DNA of 64,000 bases from Thiogranum sp. (lineage in GTDB: Bacteria > Pseudomonadota > Gammaproteobacteria > DSM-19610): assembly GCA_030148805.1 (NCBI GenBank), contig JASBSS010000017.1, forward strand, positions 26,951 through 90,950, in the 5' to 3' direction. The notes under the pieces are model-generated. The model saw only the letters and a list, made by a program, of their open reading frames with translations. It did no database searches and was not told the DNA's origin. A program made the translations under genes and the position numbers. Positions 6,500 through 16,328 of this stretch are shown piece by piece (position 1 is the first letter of the stretch; each line of letters starts with the position of its first letter).

Positions 6500-9364
6500 A
6501 TGTACCAGATTGGCGAAAAAGATTTCGGCACGCCCCCCAGGGAGGCGGCCACCCGGGTGAGCCTTGAGATCGACGGCGTCGAGGTCAGCGTGCCCGCGGG
6601 CACCTCGCTGTTGCGCGCCGCCGCGCTCACCGGCGTGCAGATCCCCAAACTGTGCGCCACCGATACCCTGGAGGCATACGGTTCCTGCCGCCTGTGCCTG
6701 GTGGAGATCGACGGCCGGCGCGGCTACCCGGCGGCCTGCACCACGCCGGCCGAGGACGGCATGAAAGTGCGGACCGAGACGCCGCGCCTGGCCGAGCTGC
6801 GCCGCGGCGTGATGGAGCTCTACATCTCCGACCACCCGCTCGACTGTCTCACCTGCCCGACCAATGGCAACTGTGAGTTGCAGACCATGGCCGGCGCGGT
6901 GGGGCTGCGCGCGGTGCGTTACGGCTACGCCGGCAGCAACCATCTGGGGGACGCCAAGGACGCGTCCAACCCCTACTTCACCTACGATCCGAGCAAATGC
7001 ATCGTCTGCAGTCGCTGCGTGCGCGCCTGTGAGGACATCCAGGGCACCTACGCGCTGACCCTCGACGGGCGCGGTTTCGACTCGCGGGTGGCGGCCGGTC
7101 AGAACGAGGCGTTCATGGACTCCGAGTGCGTCTCCTGCGGCGCCTGCGTGCAGGCCTGCCCTACCGCCGCGCTCACCGAGAACTCCCTCATCCGCCAGGG
7201 TCAACCCGATCACAGTGTGGTGACCACCTGCGCCTACTGCGGCGTGGGCTGCGCCTTCAAGGCGGAGATGAAAGGCAATGAAGTGGTGCGCATGCTGCCT
7301 TACAAAGAGGGCAAGGCCAACGAGGGACACGCCTGCGTCAAGGGGCGCTTTGCCTGGAACTATGCCACCCATCGCGATCGCATCTTGCGCCCGATGATCC
7401 GCCGCAGCATCGACGAGCCCTGGCAGGAGGTGTCGTGGGACGATGCGATCGCCTATGCGGCCGGCGAGTTCAAACGCATCCAGGCCACTCATGGCGCGCA
7501 GGCCATCGGCGGTATCGTGTCCTCGCGCTGCACCAACGAGGAGGACTACCTGGTGCAGAAACTGGTGCGCGCGGCCTTCGGCAACAACAATGTCGACACC
7601 TGCGCGCGGGTGTGCCATTCGCCCACCGGCTACGGCCTGAAGCAGACCCTGGGCGAATCGGCCGGCACCCAGGCGTTCAAGTCGGTGGAGAAAGCCGACG
7701 TGATTGTGCTCATCGGCGCCAACCCCACCGACGGTCACCCGGTGTTCGCCGCGCGCATGAAACGCCGCCTGCGCCAGGGCGCGAAGCTGATCGTCATCGA
7801 CCCGCGCAGCATCGACCTGGTGCGCTCGCCGCACGTGCGCGCGGCCTATCACCTGAAGCTGAAGCCGGGCACCAACGTCGCCGTGATCAGCGCCATGGCG
7901 CACGTGCTGGTCACCGAGAACCTGGTGGACGAGGGCTTCGTCAAGGCGCGCTGCGACGCGCAGTCGTTCGCCGACTGGAAGGCGTTCGCCGCCCGGGCGG
8001 ACAATTCCCCCGAAGCGCTGCAGGCGGTCACGGGGGTGCCGGCCGAGACGCTGCGCCAGGCCACGCGTCTGTACGCCGGCGCCGGCAACGGGGCGATCTA
8101 TTACGGTCTGGGGGTCACCGAGCACGCGCAGGGTTCCACCATGGTCATGGGCATCGCCAACCTCGCCATGGCCACGGGCAACATCGGCCGCGAGGGCGTG
8201 GGCGTCAATCCGTTGCGCGGTCAGAACAACGTCCAGGGCTCCTGCGACATGGGTTCCTTTCCGCACGAGTTGCCCGGTTACCGCCACGTCTCCGATGACG
8301 CCACGCGCGCGCGCTTCGAGGCCGCCTGGCAGGTGCGCATCGAGCCGCAACCCGGGCTGCGGATTCCCAACATGTTCGACGCCGCGCTGGACGGCAGTTT
8401 CAAGGGCCTGTATTGCCAGGGCGAGGACATCGTGCAGTCCGACCCCAACACCCAGCACGTCGCCGCGGCGCTGCGGGCGATGGAATGCATCGTGGTGCAG
8501 GACCTGTTCCTCAACGAGACGGCGAAATACGCGCATGTGTTCCTGCCGGGCTCGTCGTTTCTGGAACGCGACGGCACCTTCACCAACGCCGAGCGGCGGA
8601 TTTCGCGCATCCGCCAGGTGATGCCGCCCCGGGCGGGCCTGGCGGACTGGGAGGTCACCATGGCCCTGTCCAACGCGCTGGGCTATCCCATGAACTACCG
8701 GCATCCGGGCGAGATCATGGACGAGATCGCCGCGCTGACGCCGAGTTTCGCGGGGGTGAGCTATGCCAAGCTCGACCAGCTGGGGAGTCTGCAATGGCCG
8801 TGCAACGCGCAGGCGCCGGAGGGCACCCCGGTGATGCACGTCGACGAATTCGTGCGCGGCAAGGGCCGCTTCTTCGTCACCCGATACATTCCCAGCGACG
8901 AGAAGGTGACCTCCCGGTTCCCCCTGATTCTGACCACCGGCCGCATCCTGTCGCAGTACAATGTCGGCGCGCAGACGCGGCGCACGGAGAACGTCCGCTG
9001 GCACGACGAGGATCGCATCGAGATCCATCCCCACGACGCCGAGGAGCGCGGCATCACCGAGGGCGGCTGGGTCGGGGTCGAATCGCGCGCCGGGCAGACG
9101 GTGTTGCGCGCCACCCTCAGCGAGCGGGTACAGCCGGGGGTGGTCTACACCACCTTCCACTTCCCCGAGTCCGGGGCCAATGTCATCACCACCGACAACT
9201 CGGACTGGGCGACCAATTGCCCGGAATACAAGGTCACCGCGGTCCAGCTCAGCGCCGTCACCCAACCCTCGGCCTGGCAGCGACACTACCAGGCCTTCAA
9301 CCGCCGGCAGTTGCAACTGCTCCACCAGGCCGCGGACGCGCCGGCGGTGGTGGACGAAGACTGA
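6500..9364 (+). CDS. fdsA: NAD-dependent formate dehydrogenase alpha (Mo-bisMGD) subunit
   Basis: A 954-aa catalytic subunit. The start at ATG 6500 follows GGAGGAA; the much longer upstream opening of the frame is antisense-like GC shadow. Clusters in order: 2Fe-2S (C52, C63, C66, C80), His-ligated 4Fe-4S (H112, C116, C119, C125), two ferredoxin-type 4Fe-4S (C167-C177 and C210-C220), and a further 4Fe-4S near the molybdopterin (C244, C247, C251). The metal ligand is cysteine, in RVCHSPT (C372, H373), so no selenocysteine is involved. Length and order match the R. capsulatus/Cupriavidus-type enzyme. Confidence 0.95.
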   Translation: MYQIGEKDFGTPPREAATRVSLEIDGVEVSVPAGTSLLRAAALTGVQIPKLCATDTLEAYGSCRLCLVEIDGRRGYPAACTTPAEDGMKVRTETPRLAELRRGVMELYISDHPLDCLTCPTNGNCELQTMAGAVGLRAVRYGYAGSNHLGDAKDASNPYFTYDPSKCIVCSRCVRACEDIQGTYALTLDGRGFDSRVAAGQNEAFMDSECVSCGACVQACPTAALTENSLIRQGQPDHSVVTTCAYCGVGCAFKAEMKGNEVVRMLPYKEGKANEGHACVKGRFAWNYATHRDRILRPMIRRSIDEPWQEVSWDDAIAYAAGEFKRIQATHGAQAIGGIVSSRCTNEEDYLVQKLVRAAFGNNNVDTCARVCHSPTGYGLKQTLGESAGTQAFKSVEKADVIVLIGANPTDGHPVFAARMKRRLRQGAKLIVIDPRSIDLVRSPHVRAAYHLKLKPGTNVAVISAMAHVLVTENLVDEGFVKARCDAQSFADWKAFAARADNSPEALQAVTGVPAETLRQATRLYAGAGNGAIYYGLGVTEHAQGSTMVMGIANLAMATGNIGREGVGVNPLRGQNNVQGSCDMGSFPHELPGYRHVSDDATRARFEAAWQVRIEPQPGLRIPNMFDAALDGSFKGLYCQGEDIVQSDPNTQHVAAALRAMECIVVQDLFLNETAKYAHVFLPGSSFLERDGTFTNAERRISRIRQVMPPRAGLADWEVTMALSNALGYPMNYRHPGEIMDEIAALTPSFAGVSYAKLDQLGSLQWPCNAQAPEGTPVMHVDEFVRGKGRFFVTRYIPSDEKVTSRFPLILTTGRILSQYNVGAQTRRTENVRWHDEDRIEIHPHDAEERGITEGGWVGVESRAGQTVLRATLSERVQPGVVYTTFHFPESGANVITTDNSDWATNCPEYKVTAVQLSAVTQPSAWQRHYQAFNRRQLQLLHQAADAPAVVDED

Positions 9365-10230
9365 TGCCGCTGGCGCCCAGGTTCCCGGACGGCGACACGG
9401 CGCCAGGCGCCGCGGGCTATTGCGCCGTGTCCACCCTGGCCTGGCAGGAAGGTCAGGCGCGCGCGGCCAGCGACTATGTCGCCGACGAAGTGCCGCTGGC
9501 GCTCGAGTACAACGGGATTTCGCACGCCGTGATGCTGGTGACACCGACCGACCTGGAGGACATGGCCGTCGGTTTCAGTCTCACCGAGGGCATCGTCAGC
9601 GACATCAGCGACATCCGGGGTATCGAGATCGTCGCCACGGACCCGGGGCTGACCGCCAGGATCGCCGTCTCGGGGGAATGTTTCCTGCGCTTGAAGACGC
9701 GGCGGCGCTCGCTGGCCGGACGCACCGGCTGTGGCCTGTGCGGGGCGCAAAGCCTGCAGCAGGTGTATCGCCTACCGACGCCGGTGAACAACACCCGCCT
9801 GCGTTTCTCCCCCGCGGCACTACAGCGCGCGTTCGGCGCCCTGCACGCCGGCCAGACGCTGATGCACAAGACCGGCGCCACCCACGCCGCGGCCTGGGCG
9901 GACGCCAGCGGGCGGATCAAGCTCACGCGCGAGGATGTCGGCCGGCACAACGCCCTGGACAAGCTCATCGGCGCGCTGGCGCGCCGGGGCGCGCCCACCG
10001 GCGGCGGTCTGGCCCTGGTCACCAGCCGCGCCAGCTATGAGATGGTGCTCAAAACGGCCGCTGCGGGGATCGGCTGTCTGGCCGCGGTGTCGGCGCCGAC
10101 GGCACTGGCGGTCCGGCTGGCGCAGGCGACGCGGCTGACGCTGCTGGGCTTCGTGCGCGGGCAACGCCTGGTCGTCTACACTCACGCGCAGCGCCTCGAT
10201 ACCGGCTGCGCCCCGAGCGCGCCCGCATGA
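9364..10230 (+). CDS. fdhD: Formate dehydrogenase sulfurtransferase FdhD (FdsC)
   Basis: A 288-aa FdhD-family protein that inserts sulfur into the Mo-bisMGD cofactor to activate formate dehydrogenase. The CGLCG motif (in GRTGCGLCGAQ) is the family's cysteine site, and KTGATHAAAW and EDVGRHNALDKLIG are the conserved downstream blocks. The ATG at 9364 overlaps the fdsA stop (ATGA). The frame is open much further upstream, but that overlaps fdsA and is a shadow. Its end overlaps fdsD. Confidence 0.93.
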   Translation: MPLAPRFPDGDTAPGAAGYCAVSTLAWQEGQARAASDYVADEVPLALEYNGISHAVMLVTPTDLEDMAVGFSLTEGIVSDISDIRGIEIVATDPGLTARIAVSGECFLRLKTRRRSLAGRTGCGLCGAQSLQQVYRLPTPVNNTRLRFSPAALQRAFGALHAGQTLMHKTGATHAAAWADASGRIKLTREDVGRHNALDKLIGALARRGAPTGGGLALVTSRASYEMVLKTAAAGIGCLAAVSAPTALAVRLAQATRLTLLGFVRGQRLVVYTHAQRLDTGCAPSAPA

Positions 10231-10451
10231 ACCGCCACAACCTGGTCAGGATGGCCAACCAGATCGGGGCGTTCTTCGAGAGCTTCCCCGATCGCGAGCA
10301 GGCGCGCGAGGAGATCGCCAACCATCTGCTCCGGTTCTGGGAGCCGCGCATGCGCGCCCAACTGCTCGCCCAGATGGACTCCGAACCCGACGACGGCTTG
10401 AGCACCATCGTTCGCGAAACCCTTGCCACCCACAGGCCGCGGCTGCTGTGA
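10227..10451 (+). CDS. fdsD: Formate dehydrogenase delta subunit
   Basis: A 74-aa helical protein containing the family signature VRMANQIGAFFESFPDRE and a conserved FWEPRMR stretch. FdsD is the small subunit or assembly partner of the molybdenum formate dehydrogenase. The ATG overlaps the fdhD stop (ATGA), and it ends 38 nt before the next gene, so it closes the fds core. Confidence 0.92.
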   Translation: MNRHNLVRMANQIGAFFESFPDREQAREEIANHLLRFWEPRMRAQLLAQMDSEPDDGLSTIVRETLATHRPRLL

Positions 10452-10488
10452 AGCTACCGCCGCGCCCACCGACGCCTTGGAGGAACCC

Positions 10489-11034
10489 ATGCGCCCGTCC
10501 GTGCTGATGTTGACCCTGTCGCTGTCCACCGCCGCCGTGCGCGCCGACGACGCTCCCCCACCGGTGCCGCCGGACTACCCCAGCCACCGGAGCACCAGCG
10601 AATGCGGCGACGCGCAGGAGTTGCGCCAACTGCGCGAAAGCCTCATGCGCTACAACCTGAGCCGCGTCGAGATCGCCGCGGTGCTGCGCAAGATGGCCGC
10701 CAAGTACCGGCTGGAAGGTGACACGCGCACGGGTTTGCTGGCGTTCGCCAGCAGCTTCGAACAGATGCGCCAGAATCTGCCGGCGCCGGATCCGGACTCG
10801 GCCGAATTCCGCAATTTCGACTTCAGGCTGGGGCTGAGCTTCGCCGCGCTGACGCTCTACCTGAATACGCGCGACCCGTCGCTGGCCCGCCACTTCAGCC
10901 GCGATCGTGGCGACCCGGGCAGCGACCTCGGGCTCTACCTGGCCTCGCTGGACAGCAGCCGCGCCGGCTATTTCTCCCGGTTGGAACGCGCCACGGCGCG
11001 CCACCGCCCGGCTCCCGGGCAGACCTGCCGCTGA
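10489..11034 (+). CDS. Exported hypothetical protein
   Basis: A 181-aa protein with a probable signal peptide (MRPSVLMLTLSLSTAAVRADD, cleavage near ADA/AD) and a helical mature part. The start at ATG 10489 has GGAGGAA at a good distance, so the longer open frame from 10423 is not used. No domain is recognised. It follows fdsD by 38 nt and is probably on the same transcript, but a periplasmic role for a cytosolic formate dehydrogenase operon is not obvious. Confidence 0.6.
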   Translation: MRPSVLMLTLSLSTAAVRADDAPPPVPPDYPSHRSTSECGDAQELRQLRESLMRYNLSRVEIAAVLRKMAAKYRLEGDTRTGLLAFASSFEQMRQNLPAPDPDSAEFRNFDFRLGLSFAALTLYLNTRDPSLARHFSRDRGDPGSDLGLYLASLDSSRAGYFSRLERATARHRPAPGQTCR

Positions 11035-11104
11035 TGGCCGGCCCGATTGTATAAATACGGACACACCGACGTGGCTGTAGTGTTCCAGATTGCTACATTT
11101 CTCG

Positions 11105-11117
11105 GACACTCTGTGAC
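11105..11117. promoter_or_regulatory. GACAC-N3-GTGAC element upstream of the AcoR-type activator
   Basis: GACACTCTGTGAC is one mismatch from GACAC-N3-GTGTC and lies 228 nt before the activator start. A second GGACAC half-site occurs near 11059. In the 310-nt gap 11035-11344 I see no convincing sigma-54 or sigma-70 promoter and no gene. An autoregulatory site is possible. Confidence 0.3.
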
Positions 11118-11344
11118 CCGTTTGCGGCACACGGCGGTGGCACAGGGCGCTCCTGTCCCGGGTCCGGCGCGGCCGGGATCTCCTCCCGAAAAGGTAAAAA
11201 ATACAAAGCTTTTGTGTGGATTTGGTCACCCACCCCAGTGATCCCCCGACAGCCGCCAGCGCCGGGGGCGCCTTCCCCTGCGCCTACACCCGGTATGGAT
11301 CCTGCTCTTACATTCCCAACCCTGTCTACCTAACGGATGCTCCC

Positions 11345-13309
11345 ATGGAAATATCAAAAGCGCTTTCCCGGCACCGCGAGTTTGTACTTTCCATCGCCTC
11401 GGGCGAAATCAGCGACGCCTCGGTGGATTCACGCATCTCCGCCTCCTGGCGTCGCTGTATCCAGGACTATGGGCTGGATCCGAAGGACCCGCCCGAGACC
11501 GTCGACGTCGGTGCCGACGTGCTGCAGGAGCACCAGGAGCGCCTCGGCAGCCTGCTGTCGATCGCCAGGGTGGAGATGACCAACCTCTATCAGCAGATCG
11601 CCGGCAGCGGCCACTCCATCATGCTCACCGACAATTCCGGCCTGGTGCTCAACTACGTCGGCGACCCTGCGTTCGGCGCCACCGCGGCGGCGGCGGGCCT
11701 GCGCGAGGGCGCGCAGTGGACGGAAAGCCTGCAGGGGACCAACGGGATGGGCACCTGCCTGGCCGACGGCGCCCCGGTGGTGGTGCATCAAAACGAGCAT
11801 TTCTTCGGCAGCAACCTGCTGTTGACCTGTACCGCCGCGCCGATCATGGACGCCGACGAGCGCGTGATCGCGGTGCTCGACGCCTCCAGCGAGTCGGCCC
11901 GTGCCCAGCAACACACCATGGCCCTGGTCAACATGTCCGCCAAGATGATCGAGAACCGCGTCTTCCTGTCGAGCTTCAGGAAGCACTTCATCCTTCACTT
12001 CCACAGCCGCGCCGAGTTCATCAACACCCTGGGCGAGGGTCTCATCGCCTTTCGCGGCGATGGCAGCGTGTTGGCCGCCAACCGCAGCGCCCTGTTCCAG
12101 CTGGATTACAAGGGCCTGGCCGAAGTCCGCGCGCGCTCCATCGAAGAGCTGTTCGACAACGCCTCCACCCTGCTGAAACATTCGCTCCGCCCGCTGCTCA
12201 AGGCGGTGCCGATCTACGAGACGCGCCACGCCCACCGCTTCTTCGGCATCGTGCAGGTCCCGGACACCCGGCAGGTGTTCGGTCTCAGCGCGGCACCGTC
12301 GGCGCGCGACCCGGGCAGCGTCGCGAGCAAGGGGCACGAGGCGCTGAATGCGTTGGAGTTCGGCGACACCCAGATGCGCCGCAACATCCGCGTCGCCCAA
12401 CGCGTCCTGGACCGCGAAATACCGATTCTGGTGACCGGCGAGAGCGGCACCGGCAAGGGCGTGTTCGCCAAGGCGCTGCATCTGGCCAGCGAGCGCGCCG
12501 ACAAACCCTTTGTCGCCATCAATTGCGCCTCCATTCCGGAGGCACTGATTGAAAGCGAGCTGTTCGGTTACAAGCCCGGTGCGTTTACCGGGGCCAGCCG
12601 ACGCGGCAACGCCGGAAAAATCGTCCAGGCCGACGGCGGTACGTTGTTTCTCGACGAGATCGGCGATATGCCCTTGTCGTTGCAGGCGCGCCTGCTACGC
12701 GTGCTGGAGGAAAAGGAAGTCGTCCCTCTCGGCGGTCACGAACCGGTTTCGGTGGACCTGCGCGTCATCAGCGCCACCCACCGCGATCTGCGGGCCATGG
12801 TGACCGAGGGCGAGTTTCGCGAGGACCTGTTCTACCGCTTGCAGGGCATCAAGATCTGTCTGCCCGCGTTGCGCGAACGCGCCGACAAACGCGAACTGAT
12901 CCGTCGCCTGATCGCGCTGGAGAACATCGACCGCCAGCCCCCCGTGGAGGCCGACGAGGCGGTGGTCGACCAACTGGCCAGCCACGACTGGCCCGGCAAT
13001 ATACGCCAGCTGCGCAATGTCCTGAAAACACTGCTGGCGCTGTCGGAAAGCGGCCATCTCGTCCACAGCAGCCTGATCGGGGAACTGCTGTGGGATGTGC
13101 GCGACACGGCCCAAGCCGGCGTGCAGCAGGAATCGCTCGGCGACGACCGGGAAAGCTCGGACCCGCTCAGAAACGCCGAACGGGAGGCCTTATTGCAGGA
13201 ACTGGAGCGCCACCACTGGAACGTATCCAGCACCGCCCGGCGTTTGAAACTGAGTCGCAACACCCTGTACCGGAAGATGAAACGTTGTCGTATCGCGTTA
13301 CCGAAATGA
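11345..13309 (+). CDS. Sigma-54-dependent transcriptional activator, AcoR type
   Basis: A 654-aa activator. The N-terminus contains a GAF-like sensor (~70-200) with [11 protein letters not shown] typical of the AcoR group and a PAS-like stretch (~220-310). The AAA+ domain has Walker A GESGTGKG (365-372) and the sigma-54-contacting loop GAFTGA (412-417); a Fis-type HTH closes the protein ([16 protein letters not shown]). No receiver domain, so it should sense a small ligand directly. The start ATG 11345 is chosen because the protein then begins at the usual N-terminal helix. Its TGA overlaps the next ATG (pterin gene), tying the activator to the C1 cofactor genes. It is the best candidate activator for the sigma-54 promoters in this window. 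Confidence 0.92.
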   Translation: MEISKALSRHREFVLSIASGEISDASVDSRISASWRRCIQDYGLDPKDPPETVDVGADVLQEHQERLGSLLSIARVEMTNLYQQIAGSGHSIMLTDNSGLVLNYVGDPAFGATAAAAGLREGAQWTESLQGTNGMGTCLADGAPVVVHQNEHFFGSNLLLTCTAAPIMDADERVIAVLDASSESARAQQHTMALVNMSAKMIENRVFLSSFRKHFILHFHSRAEFINTLGEGLIAFRGDGSVLAANRSALFQLDYKGLAEVRARSIEELFDNASTLLKHSLRPLLKAVPIYETRHAHRFFGIVQVPDTRQVFGLSAAPSARDPGSVASKGHEALNALEFGDTQMRRNIRVAQRVLDREIPILVTGESGTGKGVFAKALHLASERADKPFVAINCASIPEALIESELFGYKPGAFTGASRRGNAGKIVQADGGTLFLDEIGDMPLSLQARLLRVLEEKEVVPLGGHEPVSVDLRVISATHRDLRAMVTEGEFREDLFYRLQGIKICLPALRERADKRELIRRLIALENIDRQPPVEADEAVVDQLASHDWPGNIRQLRNVLKTLLALSESGHLVHSSLIGELLWDVRDTAQAGVQQESLGDDRESSDPLRNAEREALLQELERHHWNVSSTARRLKLSRNTLYRKMKRCRIALPK

Positions 13310-13839
13310 GCCGCCGCGACGGGCTCGTCCCGGATAAGGAGACTTCAAGCTTCTCCGTCAGCGTGAACCCCGGTGCGCTGCATTTCAACGCCGCGCATTT
13401 CATCACCGTCAACGACAGCTGCGAGAATCTGCACGGGCACAACTTTCACGTCCGCGTCAGCGCCTCCGGGCGGAGCGATGGTGACGCCTTGGTGATCGAT
13501 TTCGTCCTCCTGAACCGGCTGGCGGAGCAGATCTGTCGCCAATTGCACGACAAGATCCTCCTGCCGGCCACCAGCGGCGAAATGGACATCGAAGAGCGCG
13601 ACGATTGCTATCATGTCCAGGGCCACGGCAAGCGTTTCATGTTTCCGGTGGAGAACTGCTGTCTGCTGCCGGTGAGCAACACCACCGCGGAAATGCTCGC
13701 CTGGCACATCTGCAACCTGCTCGGGGAAGCGCTCGGTCGACGCAACGCGCTGCAAAACGTGCACGAGCTCGAGGTCGCCGTCGAGGAGGCCGACTGCCAA
13801 TGGGGCATCGTCCGGCAACGGGTCGGCACGCATGGGTAA
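13306..13839 (+). CDS. 6-pyruvoyl-tetrahydropterin synthase family protein
   Basis: A 177-aa T-fold enzyme. Zinc ligands are H31, H43 and H45 (the motif CENLHGHNF). The Cys (C39) and the adjacent Glu (E40) together satisfy both the QueD-like CxxxHGH and the PTPS-III-like ExxHGH signatures. PTPS-III enzymes can make 6-hydroxymethyl-dihydropterin from dihydroneopterin triphosphate, an early intermediate of methanopterin. Its ATG overlaps the stop of the AcoR-type activator, and it is followed by methanopterin genes, so a role in H4MPT synthesis is likely. A queuosine role cannot be excluded. Confidence 0.82.
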   Translation: MSRRDGLVPDKETSSFSVSVNPGALHFNAAHFITVNDSCENLHGHNFHVRVSASGRSDGDALVIDFVLLNRLAEQICRQLHDKILLPATSGEMDIEERDDCYHVQGHGKRFMFPVENCCLLPVSNTTAEMLAWHICNLLGEALGRRNALQNVHELEVAVEEADCQWGIVRQRVGTHG

Positions 13840-14389
13840 GTCCCGCCATGCCCGCCTGGCCTGGGCGATCACCGGCTCCGGACACTACCTGCACGAGTGC
13901 ATGGCGCTGATGCGCGACTACGGCGAGGTCGATCTCTTCCTCAGCGCGGCCGCCGCGGAGGTGCTCGCCATGTATGGCTACCGCCTGGACGAACTGCGAG
14001 CCGAGATACGGGTGTTTCGCGACAACAGCGCCAGCTCGGTGCCGGTGGGCCTGTTCTACGAAGGGCGCTATCACTCCCTGGTGATCGCCCCGGCGACCTC
14101 GAACACCATCGCCAAATGCGCCTATGGCATTTCCGACAGCCTGGTCACCAACATCTTCGCCCAGGCCGGCAAATGCCGCCTGCCCGCGATCGTGTTCGCC
14201 TGCGATACCGCCCCGGAGCTGCAAAGCCAGGCGCCACGGGAAACCGTCACGGTCTATCCCCGACCCATTGATCTGGACAACGTCACCCGGCTGAGCCGCT
14301 TCGAGCAGACCTGCATCGTCTCGGATGTGGAGCAGCTGCGACAGGCGCTCGGCCTCGCCTCGCCATGCCTGAACGCATCGCCTTCCTGA
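13832..14389 (+). CDS. Flavoprotein of the AfpA/DmrB (dihydromethanopterin reductase-like) family
   Basis: A 185-aa flavodoxin-like (PpcA/UbiX-type flavoprotein fold) protein. It starts with AWAITGSGHYLHECM (FMN-binding N-terminus) and carries the conserved APATSNTIAKCAYGISDSL block seen in archaeoflavoprotein AfpA and in DmrB. DmrB reduces dihydromethanopterin to tetrahydromethanopterin, and homologues sit in bacterial H4MPT clusters. Overlaps the PTPS gene by 8 nt and the DHPS-like gene by 25 nt. No DmrA-type reductase is visible in the window, so this is a candidate for that step. Confidence 0.82.
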   Translation: MGKSRHARLAWAITGSGHYLHECMALMRDYGEVDLFLSAAAAEVLAMYGYRLDELRAEIRVFRDNSASSVPVGLFYEGRYHSLVIAPATSNTIAKCAYGISDSLVTNIFAQAGKCRLPAIVFACDTAPELQSQAPRETVTVYPRPIDLDNVTRLSRFEQTCIVSDVEQLRQALGLASPCLNASPS

Positions 14390-15759
14390 CCGGTCGCCTC
14401 GCCGAGCCCAGTCTGCGCCGCGTGCTCGACGCCCTGGCGGACAAGAGCTTCGAGGCGGACGTGCGCCAACTGGGGATCAACGTCGCCGGGCTGCTGACCA
14501 GCGACATGATCCGCCGGCGCATGCCGCGCGCCGAGGCCGATCGCATCATCGTGCCGGGGCGCTGCCGCGGCGACCTCGACGCGCTGAGTCGCCATTACGG
14601 CGTACCGGTGCTGCGCGGACCCGACGATCTGAAGGATCTCCCGGCCTACCTGGGCCACGGCGCGCGGACGCCCGACCTCAGCGGCTACGACATCCGCATC
14701 TTCGCCGAAATCGTCGACGCGCCGGCACTCGACATCGCCCAGATCCTGGCGCGCGCGCAGCGCTATCGCGACGCCGGCGCCGACGTCATCGACGTCGGCT
14801 GCCTGCCGGACACGCCGTTTCCGCACTTGAGCGAAACCGTCCGGGCCCTGCGCGACAGCGGTTTCGTGGTCAGCGTGGATTCCATGAACAGCGCCGAGCT
14901 GCTCGCCGGTGCCCGCGCCGGCGCCGACTACCTGCTGAGCCTGAACGAACAGACCCTCTGGGTGGCCGACGAGGTGGAGGCCACCCCCGTCCTGGTGCCG
15001 ACCGGTGATGGGGGTCTGGCGTCCCTGCTGCGGGCGATGGAGCGCCTGGATCTGGCCGCGCGACCCTATCTCGCCGACCCCATACTCGACCCGCCGCTGC
15101 TCGGGTTCACCGAGTCGATCGCCCGCTATCGCGAGCTTCGTCGCCGGCGCCCGGAGGTCGAGATGTTGCTGGGCGTGGGCAACGTCAGCGAACTGCTCGA
15201 CGCGGACACCGCCGGTGTCAACGCGCTGTTGGCGGCCATCGCCGCCGAACTTTCGATCCACAATGTGCTCACCACCCAGGTCAGCGCCCACGCCCGCCGG
15301 GCCGTGCACGAGCTGGACGCGGCCCGCCGCCTTGTCCATCGCGCGCGCCTGGACGCATCGCTGGCGCGGGATATCGACCCGCGCCTCCTGGCGCTGCACG
15401 AACGCCATCCGTTTCCCTACCAACCCGAGGAGATCGCGCAGACGGCGGCGGCCGTGCGCGACCCCAGCTACCGGATCGAGGTCAGCGCGGCGGGCCTGCA
15501 TCTGTATAACCGCGACGGCCTGAAAAGCGCCCACGATCCGTTCACGCTGTTCGCGCAACTCTCGCTCGGCACGGACACCGGGCACGCCTTCTACCTCGGC
15601 GTGGAACTGGCCCGCGCGCAGATCGCCTGGCAGCTCGGCAAGCGCTATGTGCAGGACCAGGAGCTGCGTTGGGGTTGCGCCAGCGACACGCCGGCCGAGG
15701 ACCTGGAGTCCCAGGCGGCGCCCGGCGCGACGCGCCTTGAAACGGGAACGCGTCCATGA
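14365..15759 (+). CDS. Dihydropteroate synthase-like protein (H4MPT biosynthesis cluster type)
   Basis: A 464-aa protein. The N-terminal ~110 residues form the domain that precedes the TIM barrel in this family; a pterin-binding-like barrel follows (GADVIDVGCLPDTPFPHL, VSVDSMNSAELLAGARAGADYLLSLN). Such DHPS-related proteins are conserved in bacterial and archaeal tetrahydromethanopterin gene sets, where their exact reaction is not settled for bacteria. Starts within the preceding flavoprotein gene and ends in an ATGA overlap with DUF447, so translation is coupled throughout. Confidence 0.85.
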   Translation: MPERIAFLTGRLAEPSLRRVLDALADKSFEADVRQLGINVAGLLTSDMIRRRMPRAEADRIIVPGRCRGDLDALSRHYGVPVLRGPDDLKDLPAYLGHGARTPDLSGYDIRIFAEIVDAPALDIAQILARAQRYRDAGADVIDVGCLPDTPFPHLSETVRALRDSGFVVSVDSMNSAELLAGARAGADYLLSLNEQTLWVADEVEATPVLVPTGDGGLASLLRAMERLDLAARPYLADPILDPPLLGFTESIARYRELRRRRPEVEMLLGVGNVSELLDADTAGVNALLAAIAAELSIHNVLTTQVSAHARRAVHELDAARRLVHRARLDASLARDIDPRLLALHERHPFPYQPEEIAQTAAAVRDPSYRIEVSAAGLHLYNRDGLKSAHDPFTLFAQLSLGTDTGHAFYLGVELARAQIAWQLGKRYVQDQELRWGCASDTPAEDLESQAAPGATRLETGTRP

Positions 15760-16328
15760 TCCGGGAAACCCTGGTCACCAGCCTGTCCGCCGACGGCGGC
15801 CCCCACCTCGCCCCCATGGGGGTGCAGGCGCAGGGCGATCGGTTGCTGCTGGCGCCCTTTCGCCCCTCGCGTTCGCTGGACAATCTGCTGCGCGCGCGCT
15901 GCGCGGTGATCAACTACTGCGACGACGTGCGTATCTTCGCCGGCTGCCTGACCGGCCGCCGCGACTGGCCGCTGTGCGCGGCCGAGAAGATACCCGGCTT
16001 CAGGCTGCGCGACGCGCTCGCCCACGCGGAGGTCGTCATCGAGGAAGTCGAGGAGGATCCGCTGCGCCCGCGGCTGCATTGCCGGGTGGTGTTCGAGGCG
16101 GTACACGCCGGGTTTCGCGGCTTCAACCGCGCCCAGAGCGCGGTGCTCGAGGCGGCGATCCTGGTCAGCCGCCTGTCGCTGCTGCCGGCGGAGAAGATCG
16201 ACAGCGAGATCGAGTACTTGAAGATCGCCGTGGACAAAACCGCCGGCCGGGCGGAAAAGCAGGCCTGGAGCTGGTTGATGCAGGCCATCGTCGCGCATCG
16301 CGCCAACGCCCGGGAGCCGCGCCCGTGA
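15756..16328 (+). CDS. DUF447 family flavin-binding protein
   Basis: A 190-aa split-barrel protein with the DUF447 pattern (an N-terminal MIRETLVTS, HLAPMGVQAQGDRLLLAPF, LDNLLRARCAVINYCDDV). DUF447 genes travel with methanopterin/methanofuran genes in C1-oxidising bacteria and archaea; the reaction is unknown. ATGA overlap with the DHPS-like gene and GTGA overlap with mfnB. Confidence 0.85.
   Translation: MIRETLVTSLSADGGPHLAPMGVQAQGDRLLLAPFRPSRSLDNLLRARCAVINYCDDVRIFAGCLTGRRDWPLCAAEKIPGFRLRDALAHAEVVIEEVEEDPLRPRLHCRVVFEAVHAGFRGFNRAQSAVLEAAILVSRLSLLPAEKIDSEIEYLKIAVDKTAGRAEKQAWSWLMQAIVAHRANAREPRP

Noticed and set aside
6500..9364. Selenocysteine-containing formate dehydrogenase
   Set aside because: The metal-ligand codon is Cys (in VCHSPT) and no in-frame TGA is present.
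6425..9544. 1039-codon open frame on the minus strand opposite fdsA
   Set aside because: GC-rich shadow of fdsA; low-complexity Arg/Ala/Gly/His content, no motif, no ribosome-binding site.
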